Part shown: one piece after another, positions 9,664-18,157 of the stretch
How the letters are laid out: each line of letters begins with the position of its first letter
Numbering within the stretch: the first letter of the stretch is position 1
From: Allonocardiopsis opalescens
GTDB lineage: Bacteria; Actinomycetota; Actinomycetes; Streptosporangiales; Streptosporangiaceae
Reading direction: 5' to 3'
Assembly (NCBI RefSeq): GCF_003002095.1
Contig: NZ_PVZC01000004.1
Span: forward strand, 372,001-436,000
Length of the DNA stretch: 64,000 bases
Notes under the pieces: model-generated
Seen by the model: only the letters and a program-made list of their open reading frames with translations
Told to the model about the DNA's origin: nothing
Databases searched by the model: none
Position numbers and translations under genes: made by a program

Positions 9664-9890
9664 CCCCGTCTGACCGTCGTGACCTGGATCGACTCAGCCA
9701 TCATAGAACATGTGTTCGAAGATGTCGGTGGGGTGGGGTGAAGGTTCGGCAGGGGCCGGATCCGGCGGTGCTCCCCGGGAGGCGCGCGCTCGGCGGCCGT
9801 CGCGGCCGGCGTGACGGGAGCGGGACCTAGGCTCGTGCCGTGAGGGCCGCCGGCCGCCGGCGGAAACCGCCGCTCGACCGGAGGTGCGAC

Positions 9891-10277
9891 ATGGCCAGCA
9901 GGTTCACCGAGCTCGCGATCGACTGCGCCGATCCCGGCGGTCTCGCCCGCTTCTGGTGCGCGGTCCTGGGTTATGAGGTGCGCGGTGAGGACGACGGAGT
10001 CGTCACCATCGGCGCACCCGAGGTGCCCGAGGGCAGGAGGCGGCCCGGGCCGGTGCCGCCGGAGCTGACCTTCGCGCCCGTGCCCGAGGGCAAGACCGTC
10101 AAGAACAGGCTGCACATCGACCTCAACCCCACCGACCGGGAGCAGGGCGAGGAGGTGCGCCGCCTGCTCGACCTGGGCGCCCGCTACGCCGACGTCGGCC
10201 AGGGCGATGAGAGCTGGGTCGTGCTCGCCGACCCCGAGGGCAACGAGTTCTGCGTCCTGGCGGGCCGCCACCCCTGA
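9891..10277 (+). CDS. VOC-superfamily (glyoxalase-like) protein
   Basis: This 128-residue protein has the two beta-alpha-beta-beta-beta modules of the vicinal oxygen chelate fold. The first begins FTELAIDCADPGGLARFWCAVLGYEV. The second has NRLHIDLNPTDREQGEEV and ends in VLADPEGNEFCVL, where metal-ligand-like His and Glu appear. The ATG at 9891 follows GGAGGTG at 9880-9886. The substrate is unknown; such stand-alone proteins range from lyases to antibiotic-binding proteins. Confidence 0.85.
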   Translation: MASRFTELAIDCADPGGLARFWCAVLGYEVRGEDDGVVTIGAPEVPEGRRRPGPVPPELTFAPVPEGKTVKNRLHIDLNPTDREQGEEVRRLLDLGARYADVGQGDESWVVLADPEGNEFCVLAGRHP

Positions 10278-10306
10278 CGGAGCCGGGCCGGCGGGCGGCG
10301 GGGCCG

Positions 10307-10570
10307 CTAGGGGCGGGTGCGGCGGCGGCGCGCGAGCGCGGCGCCCACCGCGAGGGCGATCGCCAGCGCGCCCAGTTGGGCGGGGACGGTGATGGCGGCG
10401 TGCACGGACTCCAGGCCCGGGGAGGCCAGTTCGGCGGCGGTCGCGGGCGCCGACGGGTCGGGCAGCAGCGGCAGCGCGGCGATGGCGGCCAGCAGGAGGG
10501 TCTGCGCCGGGTGGCGGTGGAGGCGGTAGGCGGCGGTGGTCGGTCGGGAGCGGTCGCGTGCGGTACGCAT
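10307..10570 (-). CDS. Small hypothetical membrane protein
   Basis: This is an 87-residue candidate starting at ATG 10570. It has a basic N-terminus, one hydrophobic segment near residues 22-40 (TLLLAAIAALPLLP) and a second near 60-80 (PAQLGALAIALAVGAALA) followed by RRRRTRP. That layout gives two membrane helices with positive ends. No family is recognised and no clear Shine-Dalgarno was found, so the call rests on the reading frame and hydrophobicity. Confidence 0.5.
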   Translation of the reverse strand: MRTARDRSRPTTAAYRLHRHPAQTLLLAAIAALPLLPDPSAPATAAELASPGLESVHAAITVPAQLGALAIALAVGAALARRRRTRP

Positions 10571-10893
10571 GCCGCTTTGACGCGCGACACCGGAACTCCG
10601 TTCAATCCCGTTCCGCCCGCACGCCCGCGGTACCGGCGTCCGGCGGGGCGGCGCGCGGTCCCGCCCGCGGCCGGCCGCACGCGCCGGCGATGCCGTGTCC
10701 GCCCCCGGGTCCGCCGTGCCGCCCCGGCCACTATTGCGAATAGTTCGCAAGAAGGGCGTACACTGGCGGGCGGTGTCGACATGGTCCCAACCCGTCGGCC
10801 AGGGCGGCCGGGGTGGCGCGAAGGCGCACCCCGGCCGCCGTACGCCCGGTACCGTGGAGCGGCCCGCCCCGTCCCCCACCGCAGGAAGGGCCC
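10571..10893. other. 323-bp divergent intergenic region with one palindrome
   Basis: No credible gene is present. The stretch separates the small membrane protein (minus) from the GHL10 lipoprotein (plus). It holds the palindrome described separately at 10734-10750 and a possible -10 hexamer TACACT at 10759-10764 for the plus-strand gene. Confidence 0.6.
10734..10750. promoter_or_regulatory. Perfect 7-3-7 palindrome, likely operator
   Basis: The sequence TTGCGAA-TAG-TTCGCAA is a perfect inverted repeat. Its left arm overlaps a possible -35 (TTGCGA) placed 19 bp before TACACT at 10759-10764, upstream of the gene at 10894. Read as TTGC-N9-GCAA it resembles the Fur-family Nur/FurA boxes of streptomycetes, but that match is only by eye. 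Confidence 0.55.
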
Positions 10894-12489
10894 ATGCGCG
10901 CCCGGACCCGCCGCGCCGCAGCGCTGGTCGCGCTGGCGGCGCTCCTCGCCGCCTGCCAGCCGGCCCGCTCCGACGTCTCCAGCACCGCGCCGCCCGCCGC
11001 CGCGCCGGTCCCCGCCGACTGCCCGGGCGACCCCGAGCGGCCCAAGCGGCAGCTGCGGGGCGCCTGGATCGCCACCGTGCACCACATCGACTGGCCCTCG
11101 CGGGCCGGGCTGAGCGCCGCCGAGCAGCAGGAGGAGTACCGGGCGCTGCTGGACGAGGCCGTCGCCCTCAACCTCAACGCGGTGTTCGTGCAGGTGCGGC
11201 CGCAGGCCGACGCGTTCTACCCCTCGGCCTATGAGCCGTGGTCGCGCTGGCTGACCGGCGAGCAGGGCGCCGACCCCGGCTATGACCCGATGGAGTTCCT
11301 GGTCGCCGAGACCCACGCCCGGGGCCTGGAGTTCCACGCCTGGTTCAATCCGTACCGGATCGGCGAGTACGAGCTGGAGGAGCTGCACCCCGACCACCCC
11401 GCGCGGCGCCACCCCGGTTGGACCGTGCGCTACGGCGGCGCCCTGCACTACAACCCCGGGCTGCCGCACGTGCGCGACTTCGTGGCCGACGCGATCGTGG
11501 ACACCGCGGTGCGCTACGACGTCGACGGGGTGCACTTCGACGACTTCTTCTACCCCTATCCGGTGGCCGGGGAGGAGTTCGACGACGCCGCGGCCTACGC
11601 CGCGCACGGCGGCGGCGCCGCCGACCGCGACGACTGGCGGCGCGCCAACGTCGACGCGCTGGTCTCCCAGGTCTCGGCGCGGCTGCGCGCCGCCAAGCCC
11701 TGGGTGAAGTTCGGGATCAGCCCGTTCGGGGTGTGGCGCAACGCCGCCACCGACCCCAGCGGCTCCGACACCCGGGCCGGGGTGCAGAACTACGACGACC
11801 TGCACGCCGACGTGCGCACCTGGATCCGGTCGGGGTGGATCGACTACGTCGTGCCGCAGCTGTACTGGCCGCGGGGCTTCACCATCGCCGACTACGACGT
11901 GCTGGTGCCGTGGTGGGCGGCCGAGGTGGACGGCAGCGACACCCAGCTCTACATCGGGCAGGCCGCCTACATGGCGGGGGAGGACGACCCCGCCGCCTGG
12001 CGCGACCCCGGCGAGCTCGCCTCCCACCTGGCCGCCAACCGCGAGTACCCCCAGGTCGCCGGCGACCTGTACTTCAGTATGACCAGCCTCGGCTCCAACG
12101 CGGCCGAGGCGGCCGGGCTGCTGCGCGCGGGCCCCTACGCCGCCCCCGCGCTGCTGCCCGAGCCCACCCGCGCCGCCACCGGGCGGCCGCCGCCCGGCCC
12201 CGTCGGCGGCCTGCGGGCCGCCGCCGGCCCCGACGGGGCGGTGGAGCTGGCCTGGAGCCCCGCCGAGCGGGCCCGCGCCTACGCGGTGTACCGGGTGGAG
12301 GAGGCGGCGGCCGGCGACCCGTGCGCGCTCGCCGACGCCTCCCGGCTGATCGCGGTGGTGCCCGCCACGGGCGAGCCCGCCCACACCGACCCCGCGCCGC
12401 CCGAGGGCACCGCCGGGTACACGGTCACCGCGCTGGACCGGCTGCACGCCGAAAGCGCGCCCGCGCCGCTGGTGCCGCCCGCGTCCTGA
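10894..12489 (+). CDS. Secreted lipoprotein, GHL10 (DUF187/YngK-like) glycoside-hydrolase-fold protein
   Basis: This 531-residue protein starts at ATG 10894 behind AGGAAGGG. A basic N-terminus and hydrophobic core end in the lipobox LLAAC (Cys21), so it should be a lipid-anchored extracytoplasmic protein. Residues about 55-390 form the GHL10 barrel: RGAWIATVHHIDWPS, NAVFVQVRPQADAFY, FHAWFNPYRIG, DGVHFDDFFYPYP, FGISPFGVWRN and YVVPQLYWPRGF. Acidic residues in DGVHFDDFFYPYP are the likely catalytic candidates. A C-terminal fibronectin-III-like module (about 440-525) follows a proline-rich linker. The family is thought to act on cell-wall or exopolysaccharide glycans; the substrate is not known here. 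Confidence 0.88.
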   Translation: MRARTRRAAALVALAALLAACQPARSDVSSTAPPAAAPVPADCPGDPERPKRQLRGAWIATVHHIDWPSRAGLSAAEQQEEYRALLDEAVALNLNAVFVQVRPQADAFYPSAYEPWSRWLTGEQGADPGYDPMEFLVAETHARGLEFHAWFNPYRIGEYELEELHPDHPARRHPGWTVRYGGALHYNPGLPHVRDFVADAIVDTAVRYDVDGVHFDDFFYPYPVAGEEFDDAAAYAAHGGGAADRDDWRRANVDALVSQVSARLRAAKPWVKFGISPFGVWRNAATDPSGSDTRAGVQNYDDLHADVRTWIRSGWIDYVVPQLYWPRGFTIADYDVLVPWWAAEVDGSDTQLYIGQAAYMAGEDDPAAWRDPGELASHLAANREYPQVAGDLYFSMTSLGSNAAEAAGLLRAGPYAAPALLPEPTRAATGRPPPGPVGGLRAAAGPDGAVELAWSPAERARAYAVYRVEEAAAGDPCALADASRLIAVVPATGEPAHTDPAPPEGTAGYTVTALDRLHAESAPAPLVPPAS

Positions 12490-12661
12490 GGCGCCCGGCG
12501 CGGTAGACGATCTTGTCGCGGGGGCACACTCCGAAGCGACGGCCCCCGCCCGTCCCCTCGGCCGCCCGCCCCCGGCGCACCCCGGCCACGGGTCCGCGGC
12601 GGTGCCGGCAGCTTCCGCCCGCCGCGCCCGGCGCGGCCCGCCCCCGGGAGGAGCAACCCCC

Positions 12662-12991
12662 ATGGCGCTGTCCATGGACGAGCAGCGCAGGCTCGCCGAG
12701 ATCGAGCAGCAGCTGGCCCGCCAGGACCCCCAGCTCGCGCGGTTCCTCGCCGAGTTCGACGGCGACCGCCCCGCCGAGGCGCGCCCCGCCGCGCCGCCGC
12801 CCCGCGAGGCGCGGGCGCAGGGGTGGGCGGCGTGGGCGGCCCTGGGGGTGCTGGTCGTCGCGGTGGTGGCCGCGCTGCTGGCCACCGCGCCCCGCACCGC
12901 TGCCCCGCCCCCGGCCGAACCCGCCGCCTCCCCGACCGCCACCGCCGCCCCGCCCGGCACCGCCGCGCCCGCCCCCTCGGCCGCGCCCTGA
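12662..12991 (+). CDS. DUF3040 single-pass membrane protein
   Basis: This 109-residue protein has the N-terminal DUF3040 signature (MALSMDEQRRLAEIEQQLA followed by DPQLARFLAEF). One membrane helix lies near residues 56-78 and the alanine/proline-rich tail probably sits outside. The ATG at 12662 follows GGAGGAG at 12647-12653. DUF3040 proteins are widespread in actinobacteria and uncharacterised; in some genomes they lie near division or wall genes. The convergent neighbour here is a penicillin-binding protein. Confidence 0.85.
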   Translation: MALSMDEQRRLAEIEQQLARQDPQLARFLAEFDGDRPAEARPAAPPPREARAQGWAAWAALGVLVVAVVAALLATAPRTAAPPPAEPAASPTATAAPPGTAAPAPSAAP

Positions 12992-12999
12992 GGCGTGCG

Positions 13000-13028
13000 C
13001 CGGCCCGGGCCCCACGGGCCCGGGCCGG
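13000..13028. terminator. Bidirectional terminator
   Basis: This is a perfect 13-bp stem (arms 13000-13012 and 13016-13028) with a 3-nt loop, placed between the convergent DUF3040 and penicillin-binding-protein genes. Confidence 0.85.
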
Positions 13029-13043
13029 TGTGCACCCGAGGGG

Positions 13044-14756
13044 CTAGAGGTTGCCCAGGAAGTCCGCGGCGACCGGGGCGGCCGCGCTCCCGCCCGACTC
13101 GCCCTCCTCCACGATGACCGCGAAGGCCAGGTCGTCATCGGGGCGGAAGCCGATGAACCAGCCGTGGGTGGGCGGCTCCCCGCCCTCGGGGGCGGTGCCG
13201 TACTCCGCGGTGCCGGTCTTGCCGTAGGTGCCCGAGGGCAGCCCGGCGTCGGCGGCCGAACCCGACTCCACCACCGCGCCCATCAGCTCGCGCAGCTGCT
13301 CGGCGTGCTCGATCGGGCGCGCGGACGCCTCCTGCTCCACCTGCGGCTCGGTGACCAGTACCGGGGGCCGCCACTGGCCGTCGGCGACCGCCGCTGCCAC
13401 CCCCGCCATCAGCAGCGGGCTGGCCGTCACCAGGCCCTGGCCGAAGGAGGCGGTGGACAGCTGCACCTGGTCGGCGGGCACCGGGAAGGAGCCGCTCTCG
13501 TCGGGGATGCCGATGGCCAGCTCGGAGTTGAAGCCGTACAGCTCGGCGGCGTCGGTCAGCGCCTGGGGGTCCAGCAGCTCCTGGGTCTGCATCACCATGG
13601 TGGTGTTGCAGGACTCGGCGAAGGCGCGCAGGAACGAGGTGGAACCCAGCTCGCCGAACTCGAAGTTGCGGAAGGTCTGCCCGCCGACCTCGGTGTTGCG
13701 CGGGCACTGCACGGTGTCGTCCAGGGACAGCCCGGCCGCCAGCAGCCCGGTGGCGGTGACCACCTTGAAGGTGGAGCCGGGCGGATACTGGCCGGAGATC
13801 GCCCGGTTGAAGCCGCCGGGCACGTTGGCGGCGGCCAGGATCTCGCCCGTGGAGGGGCGCAGCGCCACCAGCGCGGTGGGGGTGTCCTGGTCGACGATGG
13901 CCGACGCGGCCGCCTCCTGCACGGCCGGGTCCAGGCTGGTGTGCACGTCGGCGCCCGGCTCGCCCTCGATGGTGCCCACGTCGGCGACGGGCTCGCCCTG
14001 GGCGTCGAGGATCTGCACGGTGGAGGTGGGGGTGCCGGCCAGGTGGGCCTCCCAGGCCTGCTGGATGCCGCCGACCCCCGCCGGGTCGCCTTCGGCGTAG
14101 GCGGGGCCCAGCCGCTCCAGGTCGCCGGCCTCGGCTTCGCCGAGGGTGCCGGTGAGCATCTGCACCGAGCCCGAGGCGCCCGAGCCGTCCAGGCGGGAGC
14201 CGTCGGCGGCCAGGATCGCGCCGCGCTCGCCCCACTGCGCGGCCAGGCCGAAGCGCTGCCCCTCGGCGAGGTCGGGGTGCACGGCGGCCGGGGACCAGTC
14301 GACGGTCCAGCGGCGTTCGGCGACCGTCAGCGGCAGGGAGCCCTCGTAGGTCCACGCGCCGGCGTCGGCCAGTTGCAGGGTGGCGGTGAAGGCGGCGGTG
14401 GCGGCCTGGTCGCCGGTCTCGGCCACCGAGGTGACCTCCACCTGGGTGGCGGTGACCCCCAGGTCCTCGGCGAGCGCCTGGTAGGGGCCGGACAGGTCGG
14501 CGCCCTGGGCGGTGAGCGCGCCCATCGCCGCGTGGTCGCCGGCCTGCCAGGCGGCGGCGAAGTCGGCGGCCGCCTGCTGGGGGGAGCCCTGGGTGCGCAG
14601 CAGCCACCACGCGCCGGCGCCCAGCGCGACCACCAGGGCGGTGGCCACCGCGATGACCGCGATCAGCGTGGACCGGCGGCGGGGCCGGCCCGGCGGGGCG
14701 TGGGCCGGGCCGCCGGATTTGGCGGGCGGCGGGGGCGGGAAGGCGGCGCCGGACAT
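13044..14756 (-). CDS. Class B penicillin-binding protein with NTF2-like N-domain
   Basis: This 570-residue peptidoglycan transpeptidase is anchored by one membrane helix (about residues 30-52). An NTF2/MecA_N-like domain follows (about 56-155), then a dimerisation region, and a transpeptidase domain from about 295. The active-site motifs are complete: Ser328-T-F-Lys331, Ser382-Cys-Asn384 and Lys513-Thr-Gly515. The ATG at 14756 is preceded on the minus strand by a GGAGG. The MecA_N-type N-domain resembles low-affinity PBPs and mycobacterial PbpA-like proteins; beta-lactam affinity cannot be judged from this. The transcription unit is monocistronic. Confidence 0.93.
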   Translation of the reverse strand: MSGAAFPPPPPAKSGGPAHAPPGRPRRRSTLIAVIAVATALVVALGAGAWWLLRTQGSPQQAAADFAAAWQAGDHAAMGALTAQGADLSGPYQALAEDLGVTATQVEVTSVAETGDQAATAAFTATLQLADAGAWTYEGSLPLTVAERRWTVDWSPAAVHPDLAEGQRFGLAAQWGERGAILAADGSRLDGSGASGSVQMLTGTLGEAEAGDLERLGPAYAEGDPAGVGGIQQAWEAHLAGTPTSTVQILDAQGEPVADVGTIEGEPGADVHTSLDPAVQEAAASAIVDQDTPTALVALRPSTGEILAAANVPGGFNRAISGQYPPGSTFKVVTATGLLAAGLSLDDTVQCPRNTEVGGQTFRNFEFGELGSTSFLRAFAESCNTTMVMQTQELLDPQALTDAAELYGFNSELAIGIPDESGSFPVPADQVQLSTASFGQGLVTASPLLMAGVAAAVADGQWRPPVLVTEPQVEQEASARPIEHAEQLRELMGAVVESGSAADAGLPSGTYGKTGTAEYGTAPEGGEPPTHGWFIGFRPDDDLAFAVIVEEGESGGSAAAPVAADFLGNL

Positions 14757-15143
14757 CTGTGCCTCCGAAGGAGGAGAGGACAGGTACGAAGACAGCGGTG
14801 TGGGCGCCGGGCGGGGGCGGCGCAAACGGTCAACGAGCCTACCGGGCCGCCCCGGGAACCCGGCCGGGGGTGGAACGAGTACGGCCCCGCAGACCTGGTG
14901 GTCTGCGGGGCCGCACCCCACGTTTGGCCGGTGTGGCGGTCGCCTCTCGGCGCGGTGCACAACGCGGCTCCTGCCGGCCGTCGGGCCCTCCACCACGGTG
15001 GCGGGCCGATCGGCCGCGGTATTCCGCGAAGGCGGTAGTTGAGGCCCGGGGGACACTTGCTACCACACCGACCACTGGAGACTAACCGATCGGCCCGGCG
15101 CGATGTTCCCGCCCGCCGAGATCCGCCCCGATGGTGGCGCAGG
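14757..15143. other. 387-bp gap upstream of the PBP gene, holding one strong hairpin
   Basis: No gene or tRNA cloverleaf is recognised. The gap lies downstream of the PlsC gene and upstream of the PBP gene, both on the minus strand. The hairpin at 14882-14913 is the only strong structure I found in it. Confidence 0.6.
14882..14913 (-). terminator. Strong hairpin in the PBP upstream region
   Basis: The 13-bp perfect stem (CGGCCCCGCAGAC at 14882-14894, complement at 14901-14913) has a 6-nt loop. On the minus strand it lies 230 nt after the PlsC stop and about 125 nt before the PBP start. It may terminate the PlsC transcript, end a small RNA, or attenuate the PBP leader. Confidence 0.65.
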
Positions 15144-15830
15144 TCACACCGTGCGGGTGGTGGGCGGTTCGGGGGGCGCGGGGGCGTAGCCGGGGGCCCG
15201 CTCCTGGCCGCTGAGCGCCCCGATGGCGTCCATGATCGCGTCGGTGGCGGCGCGGCGCGCCCGCGCCTTGTCGGCCTGCCCGGCCCAGGCCGACAGGTCC
15301 ACCGGCGGGCCGAAGCGCACCCCCACCCGGTGCAGGCTGGGCAGGATCCGGCCGCGGCGCACGATGCGGTCGGTGCCCACCACCGCCATCGGCACCACCG
15401 GCACGCCCGCCGTCAGCGCCAGGTAGGCGATGCCGGTGCGGCCCCGGTACAGGCGGCCGTCGCGGGAGCGGGTGCCCTCGGGGTAGATCCCGAACAGCTC
15501 GCCGTCCTTGAGGACGGCCAGGCTGTCGGCGAGGGCGTCGGAGGCGCCGCGGCCGGCGCCGCGGGAGATCGACAGCTGCCCGATGGCGCGCAGGAACCAC
15601 GCCACCGCCCGCTGGGCGGGGTTGCCGCCGGCGAAGAACTCGGCCTTGGTGACGAAGGTGAGGCGGCGCGGCAGCGCCACCCCGGCGAACAGCGGGTCCA
15701 GCAGCGACAGGTGGTTGCCGGCCAGGATCGCCGCCCCGTGGGCGGGGACGTGCTCGCGCCCGCTCACCCTGGGCTTCCACAGCAGCCACACCAGCGGCCG
15801 CAGTACGGCGCGCGCAGCGGTGTACAGCAC
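15144..15830 (-). CDS. 1-Acyl-sn-glycerol-3-phosphate acyltransferase, PlsC family (first copy)
   Basis: This 228-residue enzyme acylates lysophosphatidate in phospholipid synthesis. Motif I NHLSLLD (HX4D catalytic pair), motif III YPEGTRSRDG and motif IV VPVVPMAVVG are intact. A hydrophobic N-terminal segment (VLRPLVWLLW) would bind it to the membrane. The GTG start at 15830 is chosen for GGGGGAGG just upstream; longer frames lack support. A second PlsC lies at 26518-27183, and the two share EGTRSRDGRLYRGRTG nearly exactly. Confidence 0.92.
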   Translation of the reverse strand: MLYTAARAVLRPLVWLLWKPRVSGREHVPAHGAAILAGNHLSLLDPLFAGVALPRRLTFVTKAEFFAGGNPAQRAVAWFLRAIGQLSISRGAGRGASDALADSLAVLKDGELFGIYPEGTRSRDGRLYRGRTGIAYLALTAGVPVVPMAVVGTDRIVRRGRILPSLHRVGVRFGPPVDLSAWAGQADKARARRAATDAIMDAIGALSGQERAPGYAPAPPEPPTTRTV

Positions 15831-16058
15831 CCGACCTCCCCCGGAAAGCGCCCGAACCTGCCACCGCGACCCTACCGGCCCCGCCCGCCGCCGCACCCCC
15901 CGGCGGCCGCCGGGGGGTGCGGGAGGGGTGGCCGGGTGGCGAACGGTGCGCGGCCGGACGCGCAGTGTTGCCGGAACGGAACGTGTCGGCCCTTCCCCCC
16001 GGGTTACCGGCGGGTTATTTCTTACATGTCCGGTCCGACTCCCGAAAGGCACTGCCCC

Positions 16059-16604
16059 ATGCGTTCCCCCGCTCGACGTGTGCTCAGCGCCGCGATGGCC
16101 GCCGTGGCCGCCTGCGCCGCCCTGCTGATGGGCGCCGGCCCCGTGCACGCCGCCCTTCCTCCGGCGGAGCTGCGCGCGGTCACCGACAACTACCTGTTCT
16201 CGGTGTCCATCGGCTCCTTCCTGTCCGCCCGCAACGCCCAGGCCTACGGCGACCAGCTCGACTGGAGCTCCGACGCGTGCTCGTGGTCGCCCGATGAGCC
16301 GCTGGGCTACGACTTCACCCCCAGCTGCTACCGGCACGACTTCGGGTACCGCAACTACCGGGCGCAGGGCCGCTTCACCGAGAGCGCCCGGCTGGCCATC
16401 GACAACAACTTCCGCGACGACATGTACGACGAGTGCGCCGGCAACTCCACCTGCCGGGGCGTGGCCAACGTCTACTACTGGGCGGTGCGCGAGTTCGGGG
16501 CGTCCTCGGCCAGCACCGCCGAGGCGCTGGAGAGGGCCGGCGCCGAGCAGCAGGCGCGGGCGCTGATCGCGCGCGCCGAGGCGAGCGGGCGGCCCGTGGG
16601 CTGA
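16059..16604 (+). CDS. Secreted prokaryotic phospholipase A2
   Basis: This is a 181-residue protein with a signal peptide (basic start, hydrophobic core, probable cleavage after VHA at residue 31). The mature domain carries SDACSW, then TPSCYRHDFGYRN with the catalytic His93-Asp94 pair next to Cys90. Further cysteines later (DECAGNSTC) would form the second disulfide. This is the pattern of the actinobacterial PLA2 family (Streptomyces violaceoruber type). It should hydrolyse the sn-2 ester of phospholipids outside the cell. It is divergent from the PlsC gene. Confidence 0.9.
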   Translation: MRSPARRVLSAAMAAVAACAALLMGAGPVHAALPPAELRAVTDNYLFSVSIGSFLSARNAQAYGDQLDWSSDACSWSPDEPLGYDFTPSCYRHDFGYRNYRAQGRFTESARLAIDNNFRDDMYDECAGNSTCRGVANVYYWAVREFGASSASTAEALERAGAEQQARALIARAEASGRPVG

Positions 16605-16625
16605 GGCCGCAGGGACGAACCCGCA

Positions 16626-16654
16626 GGGCCCGCACGCCGCGTGCGTGCGGGCCC
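16626..16654. terminator. Bidirectional terminator
   Basis: This is a perfect 12-bp stem (16626-16637 and 16643-16654) with a 5-nt loop, between the convergent phospholipase and GlcD-type genes. Confidence 0.85.
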
Positions 16655-16680
16655 GACCGCGTCGCGGGGGGCGGGTGCGG

Positions 16681-18075
16681 CTAGGTGAAGACCTTGCCGG
16701 GGTTGAAGATCCCGGCCGGGTCCAGCGCCGCCTTGACGGCGCGGTGCATGGCCAGCACCTGTGGGCCCAGTTCGCGTTCCATGCCGCGCCGCTTGAGCAG
16801 CCCCACCCCGTGCTCGCCGGTGACGGTGCCGCCCAGGTCCACCGCGGCGTCCACGATCTGCTCGAAGGCGTCCTGGGCGCGGGTGCGGGCGGCGTCGTCG
16901 CCGCGGGGGGTGATGAACATCGGGTGCAGGTTGCCGTCGCCGGCGTGGGCGACGTTGGCGATGCGGGTGTCGTGGCGGGCGGCGATGTCCTCGATGCGCG
17001 CCAGCATCTCGGGCACGGCCGAGCGCGGCACGCACACGTCCTCGGTGAGCAGCGGCCCCAGCCGCTCCAGCGCCGGGTAGGCCAGCCGCCGCGCCGAGAA
17101 CAGGGCGTCGGCCTCGGCCTGGTCGGTGGAGCGGGCGCTCCAGGCGGCGCCGGCCTCGGTGAAGCAGCGGTGCAGGGCGTCGGCCTCGGCCTCCCCGGCC
17201 GCCCCCGGGGCGTCGCAGCGCGCCAGCAGCAGCACCTCGCCCTCGGCCGAGAGGCCCATGTTCTTCCAGGCGTCCACCGCGCGCAGCGTCTCGCGGTCGA
17301 CCAGCTCCAGCGCCGAGGGCTCCAGGCCGGCGGCGGTGACGGCGGCCACCGCCGCGCCGGCCGCCCGCAGCGAGTCGAAGGCGCCGGCCACCGTGCGCTC
17401 GGCGGCGCGCGGCCCCGGGCGCAGCCGCACCGTGACCTCGGTGATCACCCCCAGGGTGCCCTCGGAGCCCACCATCAGCCCGCACAGGTCGTAGCCGGCC
17501 ACCCCCTTGGCGGTGCGGCGGCCCAGCCGCACCACCTCCCCGGCGCCCACCACCGCCTCCAGGCCCAGCACGTAGTCGCGGGTCACCCCGTACTTCACGC
17601 AGCACAGGCCCCCGGCGTTGGTGGCGACGTTGCCGCCGATGGTGGACCAGGGGGCGCTGGCGGGGTCGGGCGGGTACCACAGGCCGCGCTGCGCGCAGGC
17701 GCGGCGCAGGTCGTCGTTGACGACGCCGGGCTGCACCACGGCCAGCCGCTCGGCGGGGTCGATGAGGGTGACGGCGTCCATCGCGTCCATCGCCAGCACC
17801 ACGCACCCGTCCACGGCGTTGGCGCCTCCTGACAGGCCGGTGCCCGCCCCGCGCGGCACGATGGGGACGCGGTGGCGGGCGCACCAGGCGACGGTGTCGC
17901 GCACCTCGGCGGTGCCGGCGGGGCGCACCACGGCGAGCGCGGCGCCCACCGGCGCCCACTCGGCCTCGTCGTGCAGGTAGCGGGCGGTGAGGTCGGGGTC
18001 GGTCAGCACCCGGCCCTGCGGCAGCAGGCCGCGCAGTTCGGCGAGTGCGGCGGGCAGGTCACGGCCGGACGTCAT
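16681..18075 (-). CDS. FAD-linked oxidase, GlcD/D-lactate dehydrogenase type
   Basis: This 464-residue flavoprotein has an N-terminal PCMH FAD-binding domain (PRGAGTGLSGGANAV, STIGGNVATNAGG, GSEGTLGVITEVTVRL) and a C-terminal FAD-oxidase domain ending in the metal/substrate-site region (NVAHAGDGNLHP, TGEHGVGLLKR) and DPAGIFNPGKVF. It oxidises a 2-hydroxy acid such as glycolate or D-lactate. The ATG at 18075 follows GGGAGG on the minus strand. No GlcE or GlcF partner is adjacent, so a stand-alone enzyme is more likely than a glycolate-oxidase complex. Confidence 0.9.
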   Translation of the reverse strand: MTSGRDLPAALAELRGLLPQGRVLTDPDLTARYLHDEAEWAPVGAALAVVRPAGTAEVRDTVAWCARHRVPIVPRGAGTGLSGGANAVDGCVVLAMDAMDAVTLIDPAERLAVVQPGVVNDDLRRACAQRGLWYPPDPASAPWSTIGGNVATNAGGLCCVKYGVTRDYVLGLEAVVGAGEVVRLGRRTAKGVAGYDLCGLMVGSEGTLGVITEVTVRLRPGPRAAERTVAGAFDSLRAAGAAVAAVTAAGLEPSALELVDRETLRAVDAWKNMGLSAEGEVLLLARCDAPGAAGEAEADALHRCFTEAGAAWSARSTDQAEADALFSARRLAYPALERLGPLLTEDVCVPRSAVPEMLARIEDIAARHDTRIANVAHAGDGNLHPMFITPRGDDAARTRAQDAFEQIVDAAVDLGGTVTGEHGVGLLKRRGMERELGPQVLAMHRAVKAALDPAGIFNPGKVFT

Positions 18076-18157
18076 CGGCGCCTCCCAGGGGGTCGTCGGC
18101 GGGCACGCGGGCCGCCGCACAGCCTCTCACACGCCTTGGCGGCCGATCGGCGGCGCC

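Noticed and set aside
10123-13035. Open frame of 970 codons on the minus strand
   Set aside because: It is antisense to the GHL10 lipoprotein and DUF3040 genes, which have clear domains, lipobox and ribosome sites.
14940-15080. T-box or tRNA-like element upstream of the PBP gene
   Set aside because: No T-box consensus, no T-loop and no anticodon arm could be drawn; only the hairpin at 14882-14913 is supported.
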